Of a stretch of DNA of 39,214 bases, positions 1-10,400 are shown one piece after another. Every line of letters starts with the position of its first letter. Within the stretch, counting starts at the first letter, position 1. Under the pieces are notes generated by a model. That model searched no databases. It had not been told where the DNA came from and saw only the letters and a program-made list of their open reading frames with translations. The position numbers and the translations under genes were made by a program. This DNA is from JBBRUG01 sp038247995 (lineage in GTDB: Bacteria > Chloroflexota > Chloroflexia > Chloroflexales > Chloroflexaceae), in the NCBI GenBank assembly GCA_038247995.1, contig JBBRUG010000008.1, positions 1 through 39,214 of the forward strand. Reading direction: 5' to 3'.

Positions 1-18
1 GCCCATTCCCCTCACCCC

Positions 19-50
19 AAACCCCGCTCCCCTCCGAGGGAGCGGGGTTT
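19..50. repeat. GC-rich perfect inverted repeat
   Basis: Two perfect 13-bp arms (19-31 and 38-50, each containing CCCCGCTCC or its complement) enclose a 6-nt loop. No T-run follows, so it is not a clear intrinsic terminator. A looser repeat of similar C-rich/G-rich character lies at 84-121. Both look like intergenic palindromes, but the gene to the left is outside the window, so a role in ending its transcript is possible. Confidence 0.6.
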
Positions 51-225
51 CCGAGCGCATCGCACTGCGGAATCGCTGCGGTGCCCCCCCCTGCTCCTCT
101 TGAGGGAGAAGGGGGCCGGGGGGATGCGGGGAATAGCGCATTGGGACGCGATCCGGTAAAAACCCTACACCTGCAAGGCGGGGCGGGGCAGATAGTGATC
201 GCCATAGTGACACACTCCCGCGCCC

Positions 226-254
226 TTGACATCCTCGGCTCCAGTCGCGATACT
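226..254 (+). promoter_or_regulatory. sigma70-like promoter for the P450 gene
   Basis: TTGACA at 226-231 is a perfect -35 box. A 17-nt spacer leads to GATACT at 249-254, which matches 4 of 6 positions of the -10 consensus. Transcription would start near 261, giving a leader of about 35 nt before the P450 ATG at 296. Predicted from sequence only. Confidence 0.55.
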
Positions 255-295
255 GCCCTTGGACGCTCTCCGCACCAGATCAGGAGACGAGACCC

Positions 296-1681
296 ATGAC
301 TAACACGGCCAACGAGGCAGCCCAGATCGGGAGGAGGCGCGCACCGGCCGTCCCGCACAACAGCCCGCTCCTCGGCAACTTGCGCGCGCTCCAGCGGGAC
401 GCCCTCTCATTCCTGCTCGGCGCCCACCGCGACCATGGTGATGTCGTGCGCTACAGGCTCGCGCTCTTCCCCTCGTACCTGGTGGTCCATCCCGACCATG
501 TCAAGCGGGTGCTCCAGGACAACCACGCCAACTACACCAAGGACGTCATCGACTACAAGGTGCTGGGCTGGATTGTCGAGCAGGGCGTCCTGCTGACCGA
601 CGGCCCCCTCTGGCTGCGGCAGCGCCGCCTGATGCAGCCCGCCTTCCACCGGCAGCGGATCGCCGCCCTGGGCGCGATGATGGCCGAGATCGCCGGTGAC
701 CTGGCCGAGTCCTGGGCCCCCAGCGCGGCCGCCGGCGCCGTGCTCGACGTGGCCCACGCAATGACCGCCGTGACCATGCGCGTCGTCGGGCGGGCGCTCT
801 TCACCATCGACGTGGGCGCCGCCATTGACACGGTCAGCCACAGCTTCAGCGCCATGGACGGCGAGCTGATCCGGCGCTTCCGCTCGGGACTAATCATCCC
901 CCCGGTGCTACCCACGGCTCGTGACCGGACCTTCCGCGCCAGCCGCAAAGCCCTCGACGGCGTCGTCGACGGGATCATCCAGTCCCGCCGCTCGGCCGGT
1001 GCACGCGAGGACGACCTGCTTCAGATGCTCCTGGAGGCCCGCGACGAGGAGACCGGCGAGGGCATGAGCAATGACCAGCTGCGGGCCGAGGTAAAGACCT
1101 TGCTCCTGGCCGGCCACGAGACCACGGCCAACGCCCTGACCTGGGCCTGGTACCTGCTCTCGCAGCACTCTGAGGCCGAGGCCCGGCTCCACACGGAGCT
1201 AGACGAGGTGCTCGGCGGCCGCCTGCCCGGCCTGGACGACCTGCCCCGTCTGATCTACACGCGCATGGTCTTCGACGAGGCGCTGCGCCTCTATCCCCCG
1301 GCCTGGATCGTCGCGCGCCGCGCCGTGAAGGGCGACACCCTGGGGCCGTACGAGGTGGAGCCCGGGGCCTCGATCGTCATCAGCACCTATGTGACGCACC
1401 GCCACCGCGAATTTTGGGAGGAGCCGGAGCGCTTCGACCCAGAGCGGTTCCGGCCGGGCCGCGCCGAGAAGCTGCACCGCTATGCCTACTTCCCCTTTGG
1501 GGGCGGCCCACGGCAGTGCATCGGCAACACCTTCGCGCAGATGGAGGCAACGCTGATCCTGGCCACCCTCGCCCAGCGCTACAGGCTGCGTCTCGCACCT
1601 GGCCACCCGCCGGTCGAGCCCCTGGCCCTGATCACGCTCCAGCCCCGGCACGGCCTGCGCATGATTGTGGATCCCCGCTAA
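296..1681 (+). CDS. Cytochrome P450 monooxygenase
   Basis: A 461-aa haem-thiolate monooxygenase of normal P450 length. It would insert one oxygen atom into an organic substrate using electrons from a separate redox partner. Visible signatures: the I-helix oxygen-activation motif AGHETT near residues 272-277, the K-helix ExxR pair E328/R331 in EALRLYPP, the PERF-type segment DPERF, and the haem-binding loop FGGGPRQCIG with the cysteine ligand C408. The ATG at 296 is preceded by a purine-rich CAGGAGA ribosome site. There is no fused reductase or ferredoxin domain, no N-terminal membrane anchor, and no ferredoxin or reductase gene nearby, so the partner must be encoded elsewhere. The substrate cannot be told from sequence. 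The next 650 bp hold only repeat and transposase debris, so it looks monocistronic. Confidence 0.97.
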   Translation: MTNTANEAAQIGRRRAPAVPHNSPLLGNLRALQRDALSFLLGAHRDHGDVVRYRLALFPSYLVVHPDHVKRVLQDNHANYTKDVIDYKVLGWIVEQGVLLTDGPLWLRQRRLMQPAFHRQRIAALGAMMAEIAGDLAESWAPSAAAGAVLDVAHAMTAVTMRVVGRALFTIDVGAAIDTVSHSFSAMDGELIRRFRSGLIIPPVLPTARDRTFRASRKALDGVVDGIIQSRRSAGAREDDLLQMLLEARDEETGEGMSNDQLRAEVKTLLLAGHETTANALTWAWYLLSQHSEAEARLHTELDEVLGGRLPGLDDLPRLIYTRMVFDEALRLYPPAWIVARRAVKGDTLGPYEVEPGASIVISTYVTHRHREFWEEPERFDPERFRPGRAEKLHRYAYFPFGGGPRQCIGNTFAQMEATLILATLAQRYRLRLAPGHPPVEPLALITLQPRHGLRMIVDPR

Positions 1682-1771
1682 GGAGTTCTGCGACAAGCCC
1701 ATCGCCTGGCCCTAGCCGCAATACCTTTCAGATAAGCTCCTGGCGCGCCCCGAGCCTACTACATCTAAGTC

Positions 1772-1877
1772 GGTGTCAATTCTCATGCTGAGCGGTAGCG
1801 AAACAGCTCTTCCGCGTCAGGAGGCTCAGATCCTTCGCTTCGCTCAGGATGACACGTGCAAGGAACTTACTGACACC
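1772..1877. repeat. MITE/REP-like imperfect inverted repeat
   Basis: The outer arms GGTGTCA (1772-1778) and TGACACC (1871-1877) are exact complements. Inside, a left segment containing CATGCTGAGCG (about 1784-1794) is an imperfect complement of CGCTTCGCTCAGGATGACA (about 1836-1854). The CTGAGCGAAGCGAAGGAT-type core is a familiar dispersed intergenic palindrome in many bacterial genomes. It lies directly beside the transposase remnant, so it could be the end of a lost insertion sequence or an independent miniature element. Confidence 0.5.
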
Positions 1878-1949
1878 TACGTAGTGAATTCGCGAGGCTT
1901 TGGGCGCGGGAAGGCCGACTCAGCAGGGCGGTGGGCGGGAAGATGGCTG

Positions 1950-2215
1950 GCGTGCACCGTCACCGCCTGGCTGAGCGGACGAAAGGTGTCCGCACCGTCG
2001 GGGCAATACGTGCCCTAGCGATTGATCCGCAAGAAGGGATGCCAGCCTAGCGCGGTGATGGCCTGAAAGAGCCATGTGGCATACAGGCCCCGGTCGGCCG
2101 CAACGATGACCGTCCAGTCGTTCGGGAAACTGCCCTGGAGCTGGGCGATGAGCGCTTCCCGCAGGTGGCTTGACACGGTCTGCTGCCATTGCGATAATCC
2201 GGTAAGGCGAGTCAT
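1950..2215 (-). pseudogene. Remnant of IS4-like DDE transposase
   Basis: Read on the minus strand, the stretch from 2215 carries PNDWTVIVAADRGLYATWLF, which resembles the block around the second catalytic Asp of IS4-type transposases, and then GWHPFLRINR. A TAG codon at 2015-2017 interrupts the frame. Beyond it the same frame continues with family-like GTYCPDGADTFRPLSQAV down to about 1955, so a single CAG-to-TAG change explains the stop. The 5' part with the first Asp and the 3' part with the catalytic Glu are missing. In-frame similarity upstream of 2215 is weak. The family assignment is from memory of conserved blocks. Confidence 0.65.
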
Positions 2216-2342
2216 CTGGTGCTCCTGGTACGGATTCGGTTGTGATAACCCGCATCAGCTGTCTGACAGCGGATTCATGTCCTAGGCTGCAATAGCTGCT
2301 GTATCCACGGGCGCAAATGAGCGCGAACCACAGGTGGTGGCC

Positions 2343-5300
2343 ATGACTTCTGGAGCGACCCGCGCCGGCAACGACGAGCGATTCCATGCGGCGGTCGAGA
2401 CCATGATCGACTGCTTCGGCATCTACCGGGCCGTCCGTGACCCACACGGCCAGATCGTCGACTTCCTGGTCGAGTATGTGAACGAGGCCGCGTGCCGGAG
2501 CAATCAACTCAGCCGCGCGGAGCAGGTCGGCCGCGGCCTGTGTGAGCTTCTGCCGGGCCACCGCGAGACGGGCCTCTTCGCTGAGTATTGCCGCGTGGTT
2601 GAGACGCAGATCCCCTTCGAGCAGGAGATGGTGGTCTACACCGACCTCTATGGCGGGCAGGTGCTCCAGCGCGCCTTCGACATCCGGGTGACACCGCTCG
2701 ACGATGGGTTCGCGTCCGCCTGGCGGGATGTGACCGACCGCAAGGTAGCCGAGGAGCGCCTGCGCTTTCTCGCCGATATCGGCGCCGCGCTTGCTACCTC
2801 CCTGGATCTCGAGGAGACGCTCCAGACCGCCACGCGCATGGCCATTCCCACGATCGCCGATGCCTGTGCCATCCACTCCTTCGCGCCCGACGGCAACCTC
2901 CTGCTGCGAGCAGTGGCCGCCGCAGACCCGGACATCAAGGCGGCGATGCGCGAGCAACTGAGCGTCCTGGCGCCGGAGCAGCATACAATGGCCCCGATCC
3001 ACGCCGTTCTTCAGACGCTGCGGCCCTACCTGATGACCGCGCCACCCGAGGCGATAGACGCGGCGGAGCGCCAGATCACAGAGCGCTTTGGTCTCCGCTC
3101 GGCGATCGTGCTGCCGCTCATTACGCGGCAGCGCCTGCTCGGGTTGATGTCCTTGGGGATCGTCGCCCCCGGCCGGCAGTACCAGGAGGACGACCTCCCC
3201 TTCGCCGAGGAAGTGGCCCGGCGCATCACCCTGGCGATGGAGCAGGCCTTGCTGTATGAGGAACTGCATGCCTCCCGGCGCCGCGCCGACGAGAGCGCGG
3301 CCCTGCTTAACACCCTGGTGATGCACGCGCCGGTCGGGTTCGCCGTCCACGATACTGACCTACGCTATCTTCTGATCAACGAGCGGCTCGCCGCCGTCAA
3401 CGGACTGCCTGCAGAGGCGCACCTCGGCCGCATGCTCTCTGAGATCTTGCCCGACCTGGCCCCCACCGTCGAGTCGCTCATCCGCCAGGTGCTCGCCACT
3501 GGTGAGCCCGTGCTGGACTATGAGTTCGTCGCCGCGCCCGGCCCTGCACCAGCGCAGCTGCGGCACTGGCGGGTCAACTATTACCCGGTTCGTGAGGGCG
3601 ACGGCACACTGCTCGGTGTCGGGGCCATCGTGCTCGACGTGACCGCCCAGCGCCAGGCGGAGGGTCGCGCCCGGCTCCTCGACGCCGCCAGCCGCGCTCT
3701 CGCCGCGTCGCTCGACTACGGGGCCACCCTCGCCACCGTGGCTGACCTCGCCGTCCCCGCCATCGCCGACGTATGCCTCGTTTACCTTATCGACGATCAG
3801 GGGGGGTTCAACGACGTGGGGCTTGCCTGCGCCGACCCGGCCCGCGCGGCCCTGGTGCGCATGATGCTCGACTGCTACCCGCCCGACCCGCAGCACTCGC
3901 TCGGCCTGGCCGAAGTGCTTCACTCGGGAACCGCCCTCCTGCAGCCGGAGCTTCCACCCGACTTTGCAGAGCACGCCGGGCGCGACGCGCAGCATTGCGA
4001 GCTCATCCGCCGGATCGGGCCACGCGCGTTCCTCACCGCGCCCCTGCGCGTAGGCGACCAGATGCTCGGGTTGCTCCAACTCGTCCTCACCGAGCCGGGG
4101 CGAACGTACGAAGCGGCAGATGTGCAGCTGGTTGAGGAACTGGCGCACCGCTGTGCGCAAGCTATCGAGCGGTCGCGGCTTTACGAGGCGGAGCAAACCG
4201 CTCGCGCTCAGGCCGAGCAAGCGGCCGCACGCACGGCGCAGCTGCTGGCCCTGGCCGAGGGGCTTTCGCAGTCGCTGACTCCGGCGCAGGCTGCGCAACT
4301 TGTCCTCGCCGAGAGTGTTGGCGCCCTGGGTGCCTTTGCTGGCGGGCTGTTCCTACTGAACGACGACCAGCGCAGCGTTGAACTGGTCGCAAGCGTCGGC
4401 TACCCGCCGCCGACTGCCAGCCAGTGGCAGCATATCCCCGTCGACGCCCCGCTCCCGATCACCGACGCGCTGCGCACCCGCGAGTCCGTCTGGATCCCCG
4501 TCTTAGACGCCGCCGCCGGCCGCTACCCGGACTTCGTCGCTGCCGTGCGCCCATTCACGGGGGCGGTGGCGGTAATCCCGCTCATCGCCGACGGGCAGGT
4601 GCTCGGCGGGCTTGGCCTGAGCTTTGCGCTGCCCCGCCCCTTCGCGGCCCATGACCACGCCTTCGCACATTCGCTGGCCCAGCAGTGCGCTCAGGTGCTC
4701 GCCCGTGCGCAGCTCGACGCCGCCCTGCGCGAGCTCAACGCGACGCTTGAGCACCGCGTCGAAGAGCGGACTACCGAGCTTATGCGGCTCAACCGCGCGC
4801 TGGAGGAAGAGGCCCGTGAGCGGCAGCGGGCCTTCACCGCGCTGCACGAGCGCGAGGCGCAGATGCGCCTGATGCTGCACCAGATTCCCTGCCTGCTCTG
4901 GATCACCGACCGTTCGCTACGAATCACCTCGCTTCTGGGCACGCCGCATGGACTGATGCCGCTTGCCCCCAAGGATGTAATGGGCCTGACGATTGTAGAG
5001 GTGCTCACCCGGTGGTTGCACGCGGCGGGACGTAGCGAGGCGGTAGTCGCTCATCAGCGCGCACTCGCCGGCTCCTCAGCCCACTACATGCTGATGATCA
5101 GCGCCCGCGCGCTGGAGGTGCGGGTTGAGCCGCTGCGGTCGGAGGGTGGCGCTATCATCGGCTGCATCGCCCTTGCCACCGACATCACCCAGCGCCAGCG
5201 CGACGCCGAGACGCTACAGACGGCGAACGTCCAGCTCTCCGCACTGACCGCCCAGCTGACCCGCAGCCGGGATCTGCTTCAGACCCTCTTCGACGGCCTC

Positions 5301-6371
5301 GCCGACGGGCTGCTGCTGCTTGATCACTCCGGCACCGTGCGCGCTGCGAACCAGGCCCTCGCCAGTCTCCTCAACCTGCCGCTCGACGGCCTGCTCCAGC
5401 AGCCCTGGGCCCGGATCTGCGCGTCGCTGAACCCGACGTGCCCCGCCGCATGGGTTCTCGACAGCCTCCGCGCCGGTCGGGCCGAGCAGCGCCGCGAGCG
5501 CTACACCCCGGTCGGCGGCCACCCCCGTGTGCTCGACATCGCGGCCCTGCCCCTGCCGGCGAGCGGCGAACTGCCGCCCCAGTTGATCATCCATATCGAG
5601 GATAGCACCGAGCGGCTCCAGTTCGAGACGATGGCCTTCCAGAGCGAGCGCTACATTGCGAGCGGCACGATGGCCGCGATGGTCGCCCACGAGGTCAACA
5701 CGCCGCTCCAAGCAGTCAAGAACTTCCTGTTCCTGCTCGCCGACGCGGCCCCAGAGGAGCGCGGGCACTTCCTGACCCTCGCCCGCGAGGAGCTGCGGCG
5801 CATTGGCGACATCGTGGGGCATCTCCTCGACCTGTACCGCCCGCTGACCGGCGAGCCGGCCCCGGTCGAGATCAACACGCTGGTCGAGCGGGTGCTGCTG
5901 CTGACCCGCGTGACGTGCCAGCGCCAGCAGGTGGCGATTGTCGCCAGCCTGTCGCCCGCGCTGCCTACACTCTGGGGTCGGGCCGACCAGTTGATCCAGC
6001 TCATGCTCAACCTGGTGGTGAACGCGCTCGAGGCCATGCCTGAGGGCGGGACGCTCACCATTACCAGCGCACTGGAGCCGGGCCTTGCCGGTGCGGCGCA
6101 TCACCCGTCTGCCGTGGAGCCCGGCTCGGCAATCATCGTCACCGTGAGCGATACCGGAGAAGGCATCCCGTCCGCCATTGTCCCGGATATCTTCGAGCCA
6201 TTTCTGACCAACAAGCCGAACGGGACGGGGCTGGGCCTGGCCATCTGCCGGACCATCGCTAGCCGGCATGGGGGAACGGTGACGGCATCGAGCCGCCCCG
6301 GTGCGGGAGCCTCGTTTATGGTGCGGCTACCGGTTGCCGCGAGCACCACAGGCTGGCAGTCAGGCGGCTGA
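2343..6371 (+). CDS. Multi-PAS/GAF soluble sensor histidine kinase
   Basis: A 1,342-aa ATP-dependent protein-histidine kinase with no transmembrane segment, so a cytoplasmic sensor. Approximate order: PAS-like (10-130), GAF (140-300), PAS (315-440), GAF (445-620), GAF (630-800), a coiled linker (HRVEERTTELMRLNR), PAS (845-960), PAS (985-1095), HisKA, HATPase_c. The phospho-acceptor is H1116 in MVAHEVNTPLQ. The ATP-binding boxes are N1227 (NLVVNALEAM), D1270 (DTGEGIP) and NGTGLGLAI from N1293. The HEVNTPLQ box resembles the NtrB/HPK4 type. No receiver domain is present, so it needs an external response regulator, most likely the one at 6527. The ATG at 2343 has an AGGTGG ribosome site 5 nt upstream; an in-frame GTG at 2334 is an alternative start. 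Confidence 0.93.
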   Translation: MTSGATRAGNDERFHAAVETMIDCFGIYRAVRDPHGQIVDFLVEYVNEAACRSNQLSRAEQVGRGLCELLPGHRETGLFAEYCRVVETQIPFEQEMVVYTDLYGGQVLQRAFDIRVTPLDDGFASAWRDVTDRKVAEERLRFLADIGAALATSLDLEETLQTATRMAIPTIADACAIHSFAPDGNLLLRAVAAADPDIKAAMREQLSVLAPEQHTMAPIHAVLQTLRPYLMTAPPEAIDAAERQITERFGLRSAIVLPLITRQRLLGLMSLGIVAPGRQYQEDDLPFAEEVARRITLAMEQALLYEELHASRRRADESAALLNTLVMHAPVGFAVHDTDLRYLLINERLAAVNGLPAEAHLGRMLSEILPDLAPTVESLIRQVLATGEPVLDYEFVAAPGPAPAQLRHWRVNYYPVREGDGTLLGVGAIVLDVTAQRQAEGRARLLDAASRALAASLDYGATLATVADLAVPAIADVCLVYLIDDQGGFNDVGLACADPARAALVRMMLDCYPPDPQHSLGLAEVLHSGTALLQPELPPDFAEHAGRDAQHCELIRRIGPRAFLTAPLRVGDQMLGLLQLVLTEPGRTYEAADVQLVEELAHRCAQAIERSRLYEAEQTARAQAEQAAARTAQLLALAEGLSQSLTPAQAAQLVLAESVGALGAFAGGLFLLNDDQRSVELVASVGYPPPTASQWQHIPVDAPLPITDALRTRESVWIPVLDAAAGRYPDFVAAVRPFTGAVAVIPLIADGQVLGGLGLSFALPRPFAAHDHAFAHSLAQQCAQVLARAQLDAALRELNATLEHRVEERTTELMRLNRALEEEARERQRAFTALHEREAQMRLMLHQIPCLLWITDRSLRITSLLGTPHGLMPLAPKDVMGLTIVEVLTRWLHAAGRSEAVVAHQRALAGSSAHYMLMISARALEVRVEPLRSEGGAIIGCIALATDITQRQRDAETLQTANVQLSALTAQLTRSRDLLQTLFDGLADGLLLLDHSGTVRAANQALASLLNLPLDGLLQQPWARICASLNPTCPAAWVLDSLRAGRAEQRRERYTPVGGHPRVLDIAALPLPASGELPPQLIIHIEDSTERLQFETMAFQSERYIASGTMAAMVAHEVNTPLQAVKNFLFLLADAAPEERGHFLTLAREELRRIGDIVGHLLDLYRPLTGEPAPVEINTLVERVLLLTRVTCQRQQVAIVASLSPALPTLWGRADQLIQLMLNLVVNALEAMPEGGTLTITSALEPGLAGAAHHPSAVEPGSAIIVTVSDTGEGIPSAIVPDIFEPFLTNKPNGTGLGLAICRTIASRHGGTVTASSRPGAGASFMVRLPVAASTTGWQSGG

Positions 6372-6401
6372 TCGCGGTGCGAAAAGGTTGAGCTTCTTTA
6401 C

Positions 6402-6462
6402 CAAACCTGTCGGAAGGTTTGCGTGCCTCGCGCACGAGCAGGGCCAACACCTGTGGTATAAC
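6402..6462 (+). promoter_or_regulatory. Palindrome and extended -10 before the response regulator
   Basis: CAAACCT (6402-6408) and AGGTTTG (6415-6421) form a 7-bp inverted repeat with a 6-nt loop, suitable as an operator or a weak hairpin. TGGTATAAC at 6454-6462 fits an extended -10 (TGnTATAAT with one mismatch). No good -35 is visible. If used, the response regulator would be transcribed separately from the kinase before it. Confidence 0.3.
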
Positions 6463-6526
6463 AACTCTATCCTGGTGTTTCTATGTAGTTCGTCGATCGT
6501 GTCATGGCACACGTTCCTGGTCTACT

Positions 6527-7318
6527 ATGCTGGCACATGTCCTGGTGGCCGAAGATGAAGCCCCTGCACGCTACTCGCTCGTGCAGATCTTGTCGCGGGC
6601 CGGCTACCGCGTGACCGAGGCGCCGGACGGAGAGACGGCGCTTGCTTGGCTGCAGCAGGAGCGCTTCGCGCTTGTCATCGCCGACATCCGCATGGGTTTG
6701 GTCGACGGGCTACAGGTGCTTCAGGCAAGCCAGCAAATCGCCGAGCCGCCCGCAGTGATTCTGTTCACTGGCTACGGCTCCCTAGACACGTCGATCACCG
6801 CGCTGCGCACCGGGGTGGCCGATTACCTGCTCAAGCCCGTGGAGCCCGAGCAGTTGCTCGCCAGTGTGGCCGCAGCACTCGCCCGCCGTGCGGAGACGCT
6901 TTACAACCGCGAGGCGGCGCGGGTGCTCTCCGCAGGGTTCGTGGCGCTGCAGCGGCGGGCCGCGGATTCGGCAGCGCTGATCGGCCCGCCGGATGGCATT
7001 CGGCAGTCCGCCTCGGGCAGCCACGACCTAATCGTCGTCGGCAACTTGCAGATCGGTCGGCACCGGCACGCGGTACAGTCCCGCGGCCAGCCGGTAGCCC
7101 TGACCCCGACCGAGTTTGCTATCCTGCGTTGTCTCGCCGAGGTCGATGCTCATCTCCTGACGTATGAGGCGCTGGCAAATTGCACCTACGGCTACGTCGC
7201 GGAGAGTGCTGAGGCCCAGGTGCTGCTCAAGGCCCACGTGCGCAACTTGCGCTTAAAGCTTACCCCCCTGGCACTTGAGACCGTTCGCGGCGTTGGGTAC
7301 CGCCTCGTGGGTCGGTAG
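6527..7318 (+). CDS. OmpR-type two-component response regulator
   Basis: A 263-aa DNA-binding regulator. The N-terminal receiver domain (about 1-118) shows the acidic pair E9/D10, the phospho-acceptor D53 in VIADIRM, T81 in LFTGYGS and K103 in LLKPVEP. A roughly 45-residue linker leads to a C-terminal winged-helix domain (about 168-263) with the OmpR/PhoB features LTPTEFAILRCLAE, HVRNLRLKL and the terminal VRGVGYRL hairpin. The ATG at 6527 was chosen because it places the receiver start directly (MLAHVLVAEDE); an upstream in-frame start at 6419 would add a non-conserved extension. It lies between two orphan-type kinases and is the obvious target of one or both. The target genes are unknown. 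Confidence 0.95.
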   Translation: MLAHVLVAEDEAPARYSLVQILSRAGYRVTEAPDGETALAWLQQERFALVIADIRMGLVDGLQVLQASQQIAEPPAVILFTGYGSLDTSITALRTGVADYLLKPVEPEQLLASVAAALARRAETLYNREAARVLSAGFVALQRRAADSAALIGPPDGIRQSASGSHDLIVVGNLQIGRHRHAVQSRGQPVALTPTEFAILRCLAEVDAHLLTYEALANCTYGYVAESAEAQVLLKAHVRNLRLKLTPLALETVRGVGYRLVGR

Positions 7319-7418
7319 CCAGCCCCCAAGATGATCCTGATGCACCGCGACGCGCCGGCTGCGCACCCGTTCAGCCTGATGATTGTCCAGGTGAATCTTT
7401 GATGTTCTAGGAGGGTCT

Positions 7419-10400
7419 ATGAGCGAGCTGCGCGGGGTGACGAGTCAGGTTGGTAGAACATGTGGCGCGGTGGTGGATCAGGGGCTGCGGATCATCGAAC
7501 TGGACGAGGCATTCGCCCGGCTCATAGGCGACACGCGGGGGGCCCTCCTCGGGCAGCCCATTCCCGACCTGCTCCCCGCGCTCGCAGCACCGCTCCGCGC
7601 GGTGCTGACGTCCGGCCACGCCCTTCCGCGCGTGCTACTCCAGCGGCCCGAGGATACCCCCCTTTCCCTGCGGCTCGCACCCCTGCGCACTACCCGCGGC
7701 ACCATCGCCGGCGTCGAGTTGATGGTCGAGCCGGCCGGCCCGGAGGCGCAGCCGCCTACAGTGCGTGCGGTGCTCGACGGTCTATTCGCGTTCGCCGGGG
7801 TGCTGCGGCCTGACGGCACGCTTATCGAGGCCAACCGTGCTGCCCTGGAGGTTGCGGGCCTGACACCCGGCGATGTCCTGGGCAAGCCGTTCGCCAACAC
7901 CTTCTGGTGGTCCTACGACCCGGCGGTGCAGGCGCAGCTGCGGGCAGCCATTGCCCGCGCCGCTGGGGGCGAGATCGTTCGCTACGATGTGCCAGTCCGG
8001 TTTGCGGAGAACCAGTTCATCACGATTGACTTCATGCTGGCGCCGGCCCGGGATGTGGAGGGCCGCGTGGCGTACCTCATCCCCTCGGCGACCGACATCT
8101 CGGAGCGCATCGCGTCCGAGCGCACGCTGCGCGAGCGTGAGCGCCACCTGAGCCTGGCCCTCGAGGCCGCGCAGATGGGCACCTGGGAGATCGACCTCCA
8201 GAGCCACGCGGTTCTGCGTTCGCCAACCACGGATCGGGCGTTCGGGCTCACACCCGACGGGGCGCCGCGCACCACCGACGACTATTTCCAGTGCGTCCAC
8301 CCCGAGGACGTGGGGCGGGTCGCGGAGTCCATCCGCCGGACGGTGGAGGAGGGCGCCGAGCACGCGGTGGAGTACCGAGTGACCCGGCCAGACGTCGCCA
8401 TGCGCTGGTTTGCCTCTCGCGGCGCGCTCATCCACGACGACCAGGGGACACCGCGCCGGCTCATTGGTGCCCTGCTCGACATCACGGCGCGCAAGGAAGC
8501 CGAGGCCGCGATCGAGGCCAGCGAGGCGCGCTTCCAGGCCACCTTCGAGCACGCACCGTTGGGCATCGCCCATGTCAGCCTCGCTGGGTGTTGGCTGCGT
8601 GTGAACGAGCGGCTCTGCACCATCACCGGCTACACGCAAGACGAGTTGTGCGCCCGCACATTCCAGTCTATCACCCACCCCGATGACCTCGCCGCCAATT
8701 TGACGCTTGTCGAGCAGCTACGGGCGGGGCGCATTGACGTGTACGACATGGAGAAGCGCTGCATCCACAAGGACGGCGGCGCGGTCTGGGTGAACCTTAC
8801 TGTCTCGCTCGTACGGCGGCCCGACGGCGCGCCGGACTACTTCATCGCGATGGTCGAGGAGATCAGTCGGCGCAAGGCGGTCGAGGCCGAGCTCCACTTC
8901 CAAGCCCAACTGCTCGATACCGTAGGCCAGGGCGTCATCGCCACCGACGTCGACGGCACGGTGCGCTACTGGAACCGCTTCGCCGAACAGCTCTACGGCT
9001 GGACGCGCGAGGAGGCCCTCGGTCGCAACATTCTCGACCTGGTCGCCGCCGACATCACGTTCCAGCAGGGCCAGGCGATCATGGCGCAGTTGCAGGCGGG
9101 GGAGCCCTGGGCCGGGCAGTACGTTGTACGGCGGCGTGACGGGGCGACATTCCCCGCCTTTGTCACCGACACCTCGCTCTATGGATCCGACGGCGCGGTG
9201 ATCGGTGTCGTCGGCATCTCCACCGACATTAGCGAGCCACTACGGCTGGAGGCCGAGCGTGAAGAATTCCTCGCGCGCGAGCAGGCTGCCCGTGCGGCGG
9301 CCGAGCGCGCCACCGCGCGCCTCAGCCAGTTGCAGGCGATGACTGCCGCGCTGGCCGAGGCGCTCACCCCGACGCAGGTGGCCGAGGTCATCGTCGAGCA
9401 GTCGCTGGCGGCCCTGGGCGCGGCCGCGAGCAGCCTGCGCCTCATTAGCGCCGACGGCCAGACTCTTGATGCGCTTCACAACAGCGGCATGCCGGCCGAG
9501 ACTGCGGGGCGTTGGGCGCAGATCCCGATCAACACGCCAATGCCGATCTGCGAGGTCGCGCGCACGGGACGCCCGCTCTACTTTGACGATCGGGATGCAC
9601 TCGCCACGCGCTACCCCGCGATGGAGCAGATCGTGGCACCGCTGGGCTACCGGGCCTTCGCTATCGTCCCACTGAGCATTGAGGGCCGCACGATCGGGTC
9701 GCTCGCCCTCACCTTCGTGGAGCCCAGGCATTTCGCCAATGAGGATCGCGATGTGCTGCTGGCCATGACGGGCCAGGCCGCGCAGGCGATCACACGCGCC
9801 CAACTGTACAACATGGCACGAGAGGCTGTCGAAGTGCGCGATACCTTTATCGCGATTGCCTCCCATGACTTGCGCTCGCCTCTGACGGTGATCCTCGGGC
9901 AGGCGCAGCTACTGGAGCGCCAGGTTGGTGTCGTGGGGCGGGAGGATCAGAGCAAGCAGCGCGTGAGATGCATCGTCACGCAGACCCAGCGGCTCAGCCG
10001 GATGATTGGTACGCTCTTCGATCTCTCGCGTATCCAGAGCGGGCAACTTACGATCGACAGAGTGCCGCTCGACTTCGCGGCACTGGCCGATCGCGTCGTC
10101 GCCGAGATCCAGCCCACCCTGAGTCAGCCCATCCTGGAGTTCGTCGGAATACCGGAAGGGCTGTGGGTCGCCGGCGACGAGATACGCCTGGAGCAGGTGC
10201 TCTACAACTTGATCGGCAATGCGGTAAAGTATAGCCCCGGAAGCTGCGTGGTGACGATCCGGGTTGAGCGCCAGGACACGCGCGCATACCTTGCCGTCAT
10301 CGACCAGGGCATCGGCATCCCGACAGCTGCGCTCCCCCGGCTCTTCGAGCGCTACTACCGGGCAGAGAACGCGGGGGCCAGCAGCGGTATGGGGATCGGG

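Noticed and set aside
1920..3350. Long minus-strand open frame (476 codons) across the start of the first kinase
   Set aside because: It lies antisense to clear PAS/GAF coding sequence and lacks family motifs; its first part only borrows the transposase remnant region. GC-rich genes often leave such open antisense frames.
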